This document shows positions 18,415 to 25,471 of a stretch of 64,000 nucleotides of DNA, one piece after another. The stretch's first letter is position 1; every line of letters starts with the position of its first letter. The notes under the pieces were generated by a model. That model did not search any database, was not told the origin of the DNA, and worked only from the letters and a program-made list of their open reading frames with translations. Source of the stretch: Carboxydocella thermautotrophica (GTDB lineage Bacteria; Bacillota; GCA-003054495; Carboxydocellales; Carboxydocellaceae); contig CP028514.1 in NCBI GenBank assembly GCA_003054495.1, forward strand, positions 2,496,001 through 2,560,000, written 5' to 3'. A program made the translations under genes and the position numbers.

Positions 18415-18437
18415 TCTTATTGCCTTGTTCTGATTTT

Positions 18438-18466
18438 AGTATATACCCAATTAGGACAAATGTCTA
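18438..18466 (-). promoter_or_regulatory. predicted sigma-A promoter of the riboswitch-flp1 transcript
   Basis: A -35 TAGACA (18466-18461) and -10 TATACT (18443-18438) are separated by 17 bases. The expected transcription start near 18431 is about 17 bases before the aptamer. GGTCCC abuts the -35 upstream. Confidence 0.75.
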
Positions 18467-18491
18467 TGGGACCGCAGCTTTAATTTTTCTA

Positions 18492-18503
18492 GGACTTAGG
18501 TCC
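18492..18503. promoter_or_regulatory. inverted repeat GGAC-N4-GTCC upstream of the flp1 promoter
   Basis: The perfect inverted repeat GGAC-TTAG-GTCC overlaps the end of flp2, 26 bases upstream of the flp1 -35. Closely related sequences occur beside the flp2 promoter (18730-18743) and upstream of the kinase gene (21117-21128). This suggests an operator for the NarL-type regulator encoded at 19.2-19.9 kb. That assignment is inference. Confidence 0.5.
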
Positions 18504-18657
18504 CAGACAAATGGTTTTTTTCGTACAAAGGTTTAATTTTATCTTTAAACAATATTAAAGATAATACTAGAGCTGCTGCAACCAGAGAGATAATCAGCGT
18601 GTACTCACTTAAAGCCTGCCCCTTCTCCTCCCGCCAAAACCGTTGAACTTTTCCCAT
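18496..18657 (-). CDS. Flp pilin 2
   Basis: 53 residues, the same length as flp1. MGKVQRFWREEKGQALSEYT is followed by the hydrophobic segment IISLVAAALVLSLILF and KDKIKPLYE. The cleavage context G-Q-A-x-S-E-Y is intact. It is a diverged paralog of flp1 located upstream of it and of the riboswitch. GGAGGGA precedes the ATG. It has its own promoter, so it is not controlled by the riboswitch, which lies downstream of it. Confidence 0.92.
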   Translation of the reverse strand: MGKVQRFWREEKGQALSEYTLIISLVAAALVLSLILFKDKIKPLYEKNHLSGT

Positions 18658-18698
18658 ACCGGTCCCTCCTCCGCTTCGCCTTTCAGGCTCCTACTTTT

Positions 18699-18743
18699 AG
18701 TATACATAAATGAAGGGGTATTAGTCTATGGATCTTAAGTCCC
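18699..18743 (-). promoter_or_regulatory. predicted promoter of flp2 with adjacent operator-like repeat
   Basis: The -10 TATACT (18704-18699) and -35 TAGACT (18728-18723) are 18 bases apart. Immediately upstream, 18730-18743 reads GGATCTTAAGTCCC on the plus strand, a near-palindrome around CTTAAG that resembles the GGAC-N4-GTCC sites at 18492 and 21117. The operator overlaps the stop codon of the preceding gene. Confidence 0.6.
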
Positions 18744-19184
18744 AAAAGCCTGCTCATTAAAAATTCGCAACAATGTCTGCAATTCCCGTTTCCCCTGTTG
18801 CCGCTGCCGCAAATCCAGAAAAACCACCCGCTGGTAGCGGGCTGCCAGATAGGCCAGACGGCGAGGCGATATGAGCGGAAACCACTTTTGCTCTACTACC
18901 AGCAGATTAAAATGTTCCCGCGCCAGTTTATCGGCAATGGCCAGAGTCTGATCCCAGGACCCCTGGTCAATGATGATAATCTGCAGCAACCAGTGATAAC
19001 GATACTCGTATTGCAGCAGCCAGCGTACCACCCCTTCCAGATTAGTCACATTATTCCTGGTCAATAGCACCACGGAAATCCCATTCATTTGTGGTTGCCG
19101 TTGTTGACGGCGGCTGTAAAACAGTCCCCACAGCAGCAAGCCCACTAAGCCCAGCAAACAGAAAAAGGGCAGCCACCATGACAT
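18735..19184 (-). CDS. short membrane-anchored glycosyltransferase-2-like protein
   Basis: About 149 residues: one N-terminal membrane helix (WWLPFFCLLGLVGLLLWGLF) followed by the beginning of a GT2-type Rossmann domain (ISVVLLTRNNVTNLEGVV, then IIIIDQGSWDQTLAIADKL). Full GT2 enzymes are at least 230 residues, and the acceptor half is missing, so enzymatic activity is doubtful. The family is recognised only by pattern. It lies between the response regulator and flp2. The start at 19184 or a GTG at 19193 are both possible. It could modify or scaffold pili, but nothing in the sequence proves that. Confidence 0.6.
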   Translation of the reverse strand: MSWWLPFFCLLGLVGLLLWGLFYSRRQQRQPQMNGISVVLLTRNNVTNLEGVVRWLLQYEYRYHWLLQIIIIDQGSWDQTLAIADKLAREHFNLLVVEQKWFPLISPRRLAYLAARYQRVVFLDLRQRQQGKRELQTLLRIFNEQAFGT

Positions 19185-19233
19185 ATAATCCACCCCACTC
19201 CGGGATTTTTGTCTATGCCATGATATGCTGCCT

Positions 19234-19881
19234 TCAGGAATTGGGTTCCTCGGTCAGTCCCATGCGCACAGCAAACAGCGCCGCCTGGGTCCGGTCTTCC
19301 ACCCCGATTTTTTTAAAAAGATGGGTCAGATGATTTTTTACAGTCTTCTCACTGATGAACAACCTTTCCCCGATTTCCCGGTTGGTCAAACCCTGAGCCA
19401 CCATGCCCAGAATATCCCTTTCCCGTCGGGTAAGCTGTTGCAAAAGCTGTTGTTCCTGCAGACGGGTCATCATGTGGCTGATTTTTTCCATTACCTCCGG
19501 GGCAATCACGGTTCCACCCCCGGTTACTGTGGCCACTGCCGCCAGCAAGTTATCAGCACTGATGTCCTTGAGCAGGTAGCCTGCTACCCCGGCCTTAATC
19601 ACCTCCGGTGCCCGTTCATCCACCGCTACTGTTAGAGCGATGATCTTCACCCGGGGCATCAGCTGTTTCAACTGGCGGATAGCCTGAATACCATCAGTAC
19701 GGGGCATGTTGATATCCATCAAAACAAGATCGGGAAGACATTCCCGGGCCTTCGCCACTGCCTCCGCCCCATCTCCCGCTTCCCCCACCACCTCCAGGTT
19801 GGGCTCTAGAGCCAGTACCTTGCGTAAGCCTTCCCGGATCAGAGGATGGTCATCTACCAGCAAAATCCTCACTATCCCCAT
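19234..19881 (-). CDS. NarL/FixJ-family response regulator
   Basis: 215 residues. The receiver domain has acceptor Asp in LVLMDINMPRTDG and Lys in GVAGYLLKDIS. The C-terminal LuxR-type helix-turn-helix has TRREROID-like spacing seen as TRRERDILGMVAQGLTNREI followed by SEKTVKNHLTHLFKKIGV. It is encoded 12 bases after its probable kinase. Such regulators bind short inverted repeats; the repeated GGAC-N4-GTCC sequences nearby are candidates. The probable regulon includes the two pilins. Confidence 0.93.
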   Translation of the reverse strand: MGIVRILLVDDHPLIREGLRKVLALEPNLEVVGEAGDGAEAVAKARECLPDLVLMDINMPRTDGIQAIRQLKQLMPRVKIIALTVAVDERAPEVIKAGVAGYLLKDISADNLLAAVATVTGGGTVIAPEVMEKISHMMTRLQEQQLLQQLTRRERDILGMVAQGLTNREIGERLFISEKTVKNHLTHLFKKIGVEDRTQAALFAVRMGLTEEPNS

Positions 19882-19893
19882 AGCTAAACCTCC

Positions 19894-21033
19894 CTATCCT
19901 TCGTTGAGCGGTACTTTCAGCAGAATCTCCGTCCCCTGCCCTGGTCGACTGCGCAGGATGAAAGTGCCTCCTAACAGTTCCACCCTTTCCCGCATACTGG
20001 TCAAACCCAGGCTCTCCCGTTGCTTGTTGGCCAGGGCTTGTTCCACATCAAACCCCTGGCCATCATCCTTGATCAGGATGTTAACACTATCCCGGCCCAT
20101 TTCCAGCCGCACTATAACTTTGCTGGCCCGGGCATGTTTCCAGACATTATTGAGGGCTTCCTGGACCACGCGAAACAGTCCTACTTCCACCGCATTATCC
20201 AGGCGCCTTTCATAACCAAAGAAGATAAATTCCGTGTTTAAATTATATTTGCTCTTATAATCCTCCAGATAGCGACGCAAAGCCGGAACCAGACCCAGGT
20301 CATCTAAAGCCATGGGCCTGAGGTCAAAAATGATTTTACGAATATCCTGCAGGGTATTGCGTACCAGCTCTTTCAGACTCTGCAGTTCCCCTTTAACTTT
20401 GTCTGGCTTCAGTTCGAGCAATTTCTCACAAAATTCCATGCGCAAAACAATATTGGCAATGGCCTGAGCCGGTCCGTCATGGATTTCCCGGGCCACCCGT
20501 TTTCTTTCTTCCTCCTGGGCCTTGATCACCCGGATACTCAGGTTTTGTTTTTGTGCCAGCCCTTCTAACTGATTGTTGACCTCATTCAGACTTCCCGAAA
20601 GGAAATCCATGACCACAGCCACCTGGGAAGCCAGATTCTCCGCCTTGGCTACCGTTTGCTGCATGTTTTTCAATGTCACCTGCAGCTGGTCCCGTTTGGA
20701 GCGCAGCTGGTTTTCCCGTTCCCGTAACAGCAGCAATTGGGTCTGAAGCTCACTGGCAGTATCATAGGCCCGTTTTACTTCCGCTTCTGAATATTTGCCC
20801 AGGCTGCTATCCACTTCTGCCAGCCGTAACCTGGCCTGCTTGACTTTCAATTCCAGTATATCTACCGCCTTAATTACATCATTGACCTGGTTTTCCAGCA
20901 GGACCAGTTCCCGTTCCAGCCGTACCACTTCCTTGCGGGCTGTTTCCGCAATATCGAAGATTTGTTGTTTGCTGTTTTCGATAGCTTGCAGGGTATTTTT
21001 TACAACTTTGTCCAGTGCCTCCAGGGATGGCAT
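19894..21033 (-). CDS. DegS-type cytoplasmic sensor histidine kinase
   Basis: 379 residues with no membrane segment. The N-terminal 180 residues are a long coiled coil. The HisKA_3 box follows with the phosphorylated His in REIHDGPAQAIANI, and the HATPase domain has KDDGQGFD and SLGLTSMRERVELLGG. This is the DegS/NreB class that pairs with NarL-type regulators, and the regulator gene follows at 12 bases. A GGAC-N4-GTCC repeat lies 84 bases upstream of the start, consistent with autoregulation. Confidence 0.92.
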   Translation of the reverse strand: MPSLEALDKVVKNTLQAIENSKQQIFDIAETARKEVVRLERELVLLENQVNDVIKAVDILELKVKQARLRLAEVDSSLGKYSEAEVKRAYDTASELQTQLLLLRERENQLRSKRDQLQVTLKNMQQTVAKAENLASQVAVVMDFLSGSLNEVNNQLEGLAQKQNLSIRVIKAQEEERKRVAREIHDGPAQAIANIVLRMEFCEKLLELKPDKVKGELQSLKELVRNTLQDIRKIIFDLRPMALDDLGLVPALRRYLEDYKSKYNLNTEFIFFGYERRLDNAVEVGLFRVVQEALNNVWKHARASKVIVRLEMGRDSVNILIKDDGQGFDVEQALANKQRESLGLTSMRERVELLGGTFILRSRPGQGTEILLKVPLNEG

Positions 21034-21116
21034 GGGCTATTCCCCCTGTTACTTCGTGTTAATCAATAGATTCGCTTAAAAAAAACGGATTCCTGCTACC
21101 AGTCCCAAAAAATTTA

Positions 21117-21128
21117 GGACCATAGTCC
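21117..21128. promoter_or_regulatory. inverted repeat GGAC-N4-GTCC upstream of the kinase/regulator operon
   Basis: Perfect inverted repeat GGAC-CATA-GTCC, with a further GTCCC half-site at 21102-21106. It matches the repeats beside the flp promoters. It lies between the metK terminator and the kinase gene. Its role as an operator is inferred. Confidence 0.5.
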
Positions 21129-21130
21129 CA

Positions 21131-21160
21131 AAAGAAAACCCCGGGCCCTCACCCGGGGTA
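21131..21160 (-). terminator. terminator of metK
   Basis: Downstream of the metK stop on the minus strand, CCCCGGG pairs with CCCGGGG around TGAGGG, followed by TTTTCTTTT. Confidence 0.88.
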
Positions 21161-21176
21161 ATTTCTTCTGCAATAA

Positions 21177-22367
21177 CTAGAGTCCGGCATCAGCCCGCAG
21201 GACTTCCACCTTGTCCAGGCGCTCCCAGGGCAGATCCAGGTCATTGCGGCCAAAGTGCCCATAGGCAGCAGTCTGTTTGTAAATGGGCCGCCGCAGATCC
21301 AGAGTCTTGATAATACCCGCCGGCCGCAGGTCAAAGTGCTTGCGCACCAGTTCAATCAGCTTTTCTTCCGGCAATTTGCCCGTGCCAAAGGTTTCAATCA
21401 TGATGGATACTGGCCTGGCCACACCAATCGCATAAGCCAGCTGCACTTCACACTTGTTCGCCAACCCGGCAGCTACGATGTTTTTGGCCACATAACGGGC
21501 AGCATAGGCACCAGAACGGTCAACCTTGGTGGGATCTTTACCGGAGAAGGCGCCACCACCATGCCTGGCCATACCGCCATAGGTGTCAACGATGATCTTA
21601 CGGCCAGTCAGACCGGCATCCCCCTGCGGACCACCGATAACAAAACGGCCAGTGGGGTTAATGAAGTATTTGGTATTTTCATCCAGATATTCGGCCGGGA
21701 TCACCGGTTTGATAACATGTTCAATCATATCCCGTTTGATGGTTTCCAGATCCACATCCGGGCTGTGCTGGGTGGAGATGACCACAGTATCCACCCGTAC
21801 CGGCCGGTCATCTTCATATTCAACGGTAACCTGGCTTTTGCCATCGGGACGGAGGTAGGTCAAAAGCCCGCTCTTGCGCACTTCTGCCAGCCGCCGGGTC
21901 AGCTTGTGGGCCAGGCTGATGGGCAAAGGCATAAATTCAGGGGTTTCATTGGTAGCATAACCGAACATCATCCCCTGGTCGCCAGCTCCGATGGCTTCGA
22001 TCTGCTCATCGGTCATTTCCCCGGTTTTAGCTTCTAAAGCCTTGTCCACACCCATGGCAATATCAGGGGACTGTTCATCAATGGCAGTGATTACAGCACA
22101 GGTATCGCAGTCAAAACCGAATTTGGCCCGGGTGTAGCCGATTTCCCGAATAGTTTCCCGGGCAATTTTGGGTATATCTACATAACAGCTGGTAGTGATT
22201 TCACCGGAAACCAGTACCAGACCGGTTGTAACCGAAGTCTCACAGGCCACCCGGGCATTGGGATCTTGAGCGAGAATGGCATCCAGCACCGCATCGGAAA
22301 TCTGGTCGGCAATTTTATCCGGGTGTCCCTCAGTAACGGACTCAGAAGTAAACAAACGCTTGGCCAC
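21177..22367 (-). CDS. metK: S-adenosylmethionine synthetase
   Basis: 396 residues, the standard MetK length. It makes S-adenosylmethionine from methionine and ATP. Signatures include [20 protein letters not shown] at the N-terminus, [12 protein letters not shown] (ATP-binding) and [19 protein letters not shown]. The start is taken as GTG at 22367, because AGGAGG lies 9 bases before it and the mature N-terminus [11 protein letters not shown] then matches the family. An in-frame ATG further upstream would place the ribosome site inside the gene. A sigma-A promoter leaves a leader too short for a SAM riboswitch. Confidence 0.95.
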   Translation of the reverse strand: MAKRLFTSESVTEGHPDKIADQISDAVLDAILAQDPNARVACETSVTTGLVLVSGEITTSCYVDIPKIARETIREIGYTRAKFGFDCDTCAVITAIDEQSPDIAMGVDKALEAKTGEMTDEQIEAIGAGDQGMMFGYATNETPEFMPLPISLAHKLTRRLAEVRKSGLLTYLRPDGKSQVTVEYEDDRPVRVDTVVISTQHSPDVDLETIKRDMIEHVIKPVIPAEYLDENTKYFINPTGRFVIGGPQGDAGLTGRKIIVDTYGGMARHGGGAFSGKDPTKVDRSGAYAARYVAKNIVAAGLANKCEVQLAYAIGVARPVSIMIETFGTGKLPEEKLIELVRKHFDLRPAGIIKTLDLRRPIYKQTAAYGHFGRNDLDLPWERLDKVEVLRADAGL

Positions 22368-22400
22368 TGTGCATTCCTCCTTTTTCATTTCCAATAACTT

Positions 22401-22429
22401 ATCATAACAAATGCTACCTCTTATGTCAA
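22401..22429 (-). promoter_or_regulatory. sigma-A promoter of metK
   Basis: TTGACA (22429-22424) and TATGAT (22406-22401) are 17 bases apart, an almost perfect consensus. Transcription is expected near 22394, leaving about 27 untranslated bases. Confidence 0.85.
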
Positions 22430-22506
22430 ACTAAAAAATTTTTGTTTAAACCCCTTTTAAAGCGGCAATAATTTCATCAGAAAGTGAACATGAGGAGGAA
22501 CTGAAA

Positions 22507-22614
22507 ATGAAAAAAACCGCTGTCCTGAAAGAAGTAGAAAAAGAACTGAAGGCCTTAGAAAGCCTGCTCAGGAAGCATCCGCCCCGCCAAGCCAGGAACG
22601 GGGGACGAAAATAA
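22507..22614 (+). CDS. 35-residue hypothetical ORF overlapping the end of the PHP phosphatase gene
   Basis: An ATG with GAGGAGGAACTGAAA upstream opens a 35-codon frame: a charged amphipathic helix (KKTAVLKEVEKELKALESLL) and a basic tail RKHPPRQARNGGRK. It runs against the PHP gene on the other strand and overlaps its last 47 bases. The strong ribosome binding site argues for translation, but no family is recognised and the 3' part could be coincidental. Confidence 0.45.
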   Translation: MKKTAVLKEVEKELKALESLLRKHPPRQARNGGRK

Positions 22615-23278
22615 AGGCAGCCTCCGCTTTGGCCTGGCCCAGTTTTCCCTTTACCATTTCATAAGCCCGGGCCATGACATAATAACTGGCGTCATGGGCA
22701 TCTCCGGCTACCGCTACCGGCCAGTCCTGTTTCAAAACCCGCCAGGCAATTTTTTCCGCTTCTGTGCCAAAGGCCCCCAGCAGGCTGCCCGCGGTGATTT
22801 GAAAACCGGCTTCCAGCTCGGCCAGGCGCTGAATTTTGGACCAATCACAGGCCAGCGCTGGCGTCCGTTCCGGATGAGCAATAGCCAAACTGGCTCCAGC
22901 CAGCTGCAATTGATAGATCTGTTCCAGCCAGTTATGCCCTAAATAATCCCAGGGCAGTTCCAGCAACAGTCTCTCTCCTCCATTCAGCCCCGGCAGTTTT
23001 CCTTGCCGCCAGGCTGCTGGCAATTCCGGACTCAGCATAGCCTCACAACCGGGCTTGATTTCCAGGGGCCAGTCCAGCTGCTGTAGACGCTGATTCAATT
23101 CTGCCACCAGTTGATACATGCGCTGGCTGCCATGGCGTTTAACTTCCCGCCAGTGGGGAGTTGCCACTATTATTTTCACTCCGGCTCCAATGGCCAGTTG
23201 ACACATTTCCAGAGTTTCCGTCCAATCCCGGGCGCCATCATCAAAGGCAGGGAGCAAATGACAGTGAAGATCAATCAA
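22568..23278 (-). CDS. PHP-family phosphatase, CpsB/YwqE-like
   Basis: 236 residues. The N-terminal metal ligands of the PHP fold are seen in MIDLHCHLLPAFDDGARDW, followed by ATPHW, the central KPGCEAML, IAHPERTP, and a C-terminal GDAHDASYYVM. This is the CpsB/YwqE manganese-dependent protein tyrosine phosphatase branch, associated with capsule or exopolysaccharide tyrosine kinases. No kinase gene is nearby. It could also act on other phosphate esters. Confidence 0.82.
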   Translation of the reverse strand: MIDLHCHLLPAFDDGARDWTETLEMCQLAIGAGVKIIVATPHWREVKRHGSQRMYQLVAELNQRLQQLDWPLEIKPGCEAMLSPELPAAWRQGKLPGLNGGERLLLELPWDYLGHNWLEQIYQLQLAGASLAIAHPERTPALACDWSKIQRLAELEAGFQITAGSLLGAFGTEAEKIAWRVLKQDWPVAVAGDAHDASYYVMARAYEMVKGKLGQAKAEAAFIFVPRSWLGGADAS

Positions 23279-23321
23279 TCTCTATCCCCCCTGAACTTAT
23301 TCTATCACAGGAGGAAAAAAT

Positions 23322-23915
23322 ATGTACAGCCAAAAAACCTTACTCTGGCTTTTACTGCTTAGCTTTTTCCTCATACCGTGGATTTTCCTGTTTCAGCCAG
23401 ATACTGCAGCAACTAACCCCGTTGGCCCACCCCAGCAGCTCTTGCGTTTGCACGTTATCGCCAATAGCGATCAGACTGCCGACCAGGCAGTTAAGCTGAA
23501 AGTCCGTGATGCCATCCTGGCCTATCTTACTCCTCGCCTGGTCAGGGCCACCAGCCTGGAGCAGGCTCAGGCCATCGTCATAGCAGCTGAGCCCGAAATT
23601 ATCAGGATTGCCAATCAAACCCTGGCAGCGCAACAATTTCCTTATCAGGCCCGGGTGGAAATCGGCCGTTTCCCTTTTCCCAGCAAGAGCTACGGAACTT
23701 TCAATCTACCGGCCGGCCGCTATCTGGCTCTCCGGGTTTTGTTAGGACAGGCCCAGGGTAAAAACTGGTGGTGTGTGCTCTTCCCTCCTTTGTGTTTTGT
23801 TGATCTCAGTCATAGTATTGCCGAAAACCCCTCTCCTCCACCCCGTTTGCGTTCCCGCATCCTGGAATGGTGGCAGGAAAGGCAGAAAAATCATCCCCTG
23901 GCCCGCATGAGCTAG
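23322..23915 (+). CDS. spoIIR: stage II sporulation protein R
   Basis: 197 residues. A signal or anchor segment (LLLLSFFLIPWIFLFQ) precedes the SpoIIR signature LRLHVIANSDQTADQAVKLK and VRDAILAYLTPRL. SpoIIR is made in the forespore under sigma-F and signals across the septum to activate SpoIIGA, which processes pro-sigma-E. Its presence marks the organism as endospore-forming or of recent spore-forming ancestry. AGGAGGAAAAAAT precedes the ATG. The gene is convergent with the selenoprotein gene and overlaps its stop region by 4 bases. Confidence 0.92.
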   Translation: MYSQKTLLWLLLLSFFLIPWIFLFQPDTAATNPVGPPQQLLRLHVIANSDQTADQAVKLKVRDAILAYLTPRLVRATSLEQAQAIVIAAEPEIIRIANQTLAAQQFPYQARVEIGRFPFPSKSYGTFNLPAGRYLALRVLLGQAQGKNWWCVLFPPLCFVDLSHSIAENPSPPPRLRSRILEWWQERQKNHPLARMS

Positions 23916-23929
23916 GGGATGATTTTCTT
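23885..23929. terminator. bidirectional terminator inside the overlapping 3' ends of spoIIR and the selenoprotein gene
   Basis: AAAATCATCCCCT pairs with AGGGGATGATTTT across a 13-base loop, with an A-run on one side and TTTTCTTT on the other. Both stop codons lie inside it, so the terminator also encodes the last residues of each protein. Confidence 0.78.
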
Positions 23930-24367
23930 TACATACTCTTCCATTTGAGCCTGACTCTGGGCCCCCACTACTGAAGCAACTACCTGTTGCTGACTATTGA
24001 TGAAGAAAAAGGCTGGAATAGCACTGACCCCAAACTGGGCTGCCAGCTGCTGCCCCTGCGGGTCATCCACATTGACAATCAGGAATTCCACCTGACCTGC
24101 ATATTTGTTCTGCAGAGCCAAAACCACGGGCTCCATCTGTTTGCAAGCCGGTCACCAGTTGGCATGAAATTTGATCACCATCGGCCGTTTTTCCTTGTAC
24201 CAGCGTTCATAGGTCTGCAGCGGATTAGAAGTTACCTGAAAGGCTGTCAGTTTCTGCTTTTCAACCGGCTTTTGCCCGCCGATACTAAACCAGTCTTCCA
24301 GGTAAGCAATACTGCCGATGATGGCTACCAGCACGATCACCAGGGCCAGCCAGCGTTCCTTGTTCAT
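23912..24367 (-). CDS. membrane-anchored thioredoxin-like selenoprotein with in-frame UGA (Sec)
   Basis: The frame runs 24367 to 23912 with a single in-frame TGA at 24154-24152. With Sec there, the protein is 151 residues. Residues 6-24 form a membrane helix. The active site reads FHANW-Sec-PACKQMEPV, where ordinary thioredoxins have WCPxC or WCxxC. The rest of the fold is present: FLIVNVDDPQ, and the cis-Pro segment FGVSAIPAFFFI. The upstream and downstream parts are in one frame, so there is no frameshift. Downstream of the UGA, GGCTT and GAGCC can form a small stem, a possible bacterial SECIS. It should act outside the membrane as a thiol-disulfide enzyme. If Sec is not inserted, only a 71-residue stub is made. 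Confidence 0.87.
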
Positions 24368-24469
24368 GCCTTGCCCTCCCTTCCTTGAACTAATTTCATT
24401 TTAACCTGAAACTGTTACGAAATTGTGTCCAGGGAGGGGTAATAGTCCAAAAATAGTCTACTTAATAGT

Positions 24470-25471
24470 CTACTTTTTTAAAGCTTCCGCAATGGCACGG
24501 CCCACTTCTCTGGTTCCGGCTCGCCCGCCCAGATCCGGGGTTTTAATGCCCTCCTGCAGGACCCGGGCTACTGCTGTTCTCACGCTCTGGGCAGCTTCCA
24601 CTTCGCCAAGATGGCCCAGCAGCATGGCGCCACTTAAAATCAAAGCCAGGGGATTAGCCAGGTTCTGGCCAGCAATCTGAGGCGCACTGCCATGGACAGC
24701 TTCAAAAACAGCGGCCTTTACCCCCAGGTTAGCTCCGGGAGCCACTCCCAGACCGCCTACCAGACCAGCACAGAGGTCAGAAACGATATCCCCGTAAAGG
24801 TTGGGCATCACCATTACATCAAACTGCTCCGGCGCCTGCACCAGCTTCATACAGGCCGCATCCACAATCACATCTTCAAATTCAATCTCTGGATACTGGG
24901 CCGCCACCTGGCGGGCGCATTCCAGAAAGAGCCCATCACTCAATTTCATGATATTGGCCTTATGCACTGCCGTTACTTTTCGCCTGCCTTCCCGCCGGGC
25001 AAAGCTGAAAGCCGCCTCACAGATGCGGATACTGGCTTCCCGGGTGATGATTTTAATGCTTTCAGCTGCATCCTTGCCCACCCGGTGCTCCACGCCAGCA
25101 TAAAGGTCCTCGGTATTCTCCCGGAAGATGACAATATCAACCCCGGTATAACGGCTGGGTACCCCCGGGAGATTCCGGGCCGGGCGTACATTGGCATAAA
25201 GGTCCAGTTCCTGCCTCAAGGTTACATTCACACTGCGAAACCCCGTTCCCACCGGGGTAGTAATTGGCCCTTTCAAGGCCAGACCAATTTCCTTAATCTG
25301 ATTGATAACTCGCTGGGGCAAGGGGGTACCTTCGCGTTCAAGTACTGCCGCCCCTGCCTCCAGTTCAATCCACTCAAAATCCACCCCGGTAGCTTCCAGC
25401 ACCTCCACTGCCGCTGCTGTTACTTCGGGACCTATCCCGTCTCCAGGTAACAAAACAACTTTATAACTCAC
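24470..25471 (-). CDS. NAD-dependent isocitrate/isopropylmalate-type dehydrogenase
   Basis: 333 residues from a GTG start at 25471 preceded by GAGGGAG. It belongs to the beta-decarboxylating dehydrogenase family: [12 protein letters not shown], the Arg-rich substrate loop [34 protein letters not shown], and metal ligands around [10 protein letters not shown]. The ENTEDLYAG and [10 protein letters not shown] patterns favour isocitrate or homoisocitrate over isopropylmalate. It overlaps the end of the homocitrate synthase gene by 11 bases, so the two are translationally coupled. A pathway through homocitrate and homoisocitrate, or ordinary isocitrate oxidation, are both possible. Confidence 0.85.
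   Translation of the reverse strand: MSYKVVLLPGDGIGPEVTAAAVEVLEATGVDFEWIELEAGAAVLEREGTPLPQRVINQIKEIGLALKGPITTPVGTGFRSVNVTLRQELDLYANVRPARNLPGVPSRYTGVDIVIFRENTEDLYAGVEHRVGKDAAESIKIITREASIRICEAAFSFARREGRRKVTAVHKANIMKLSDGLFLECARQVAAQYPEIEFEDVIVDAACMKLVQAPEQFDVMVMPNLYGDIVSDLCAGLVGGLGVAPGANLGVKAAVFEAVHGSAPQIAGQNLANPLALILSGAMLLGHLGEVEAAQSVRTAVARVLQEGIKTPDLGGRAGTREVGRAIAEALKK

Noticed and set aside
22395-22500. SAM riboswitch upstream of metK
   Set aside because: The strong promoter at 22401-22429 leaves only about 27 bases before the start codon, too short for any SAM aptamer.
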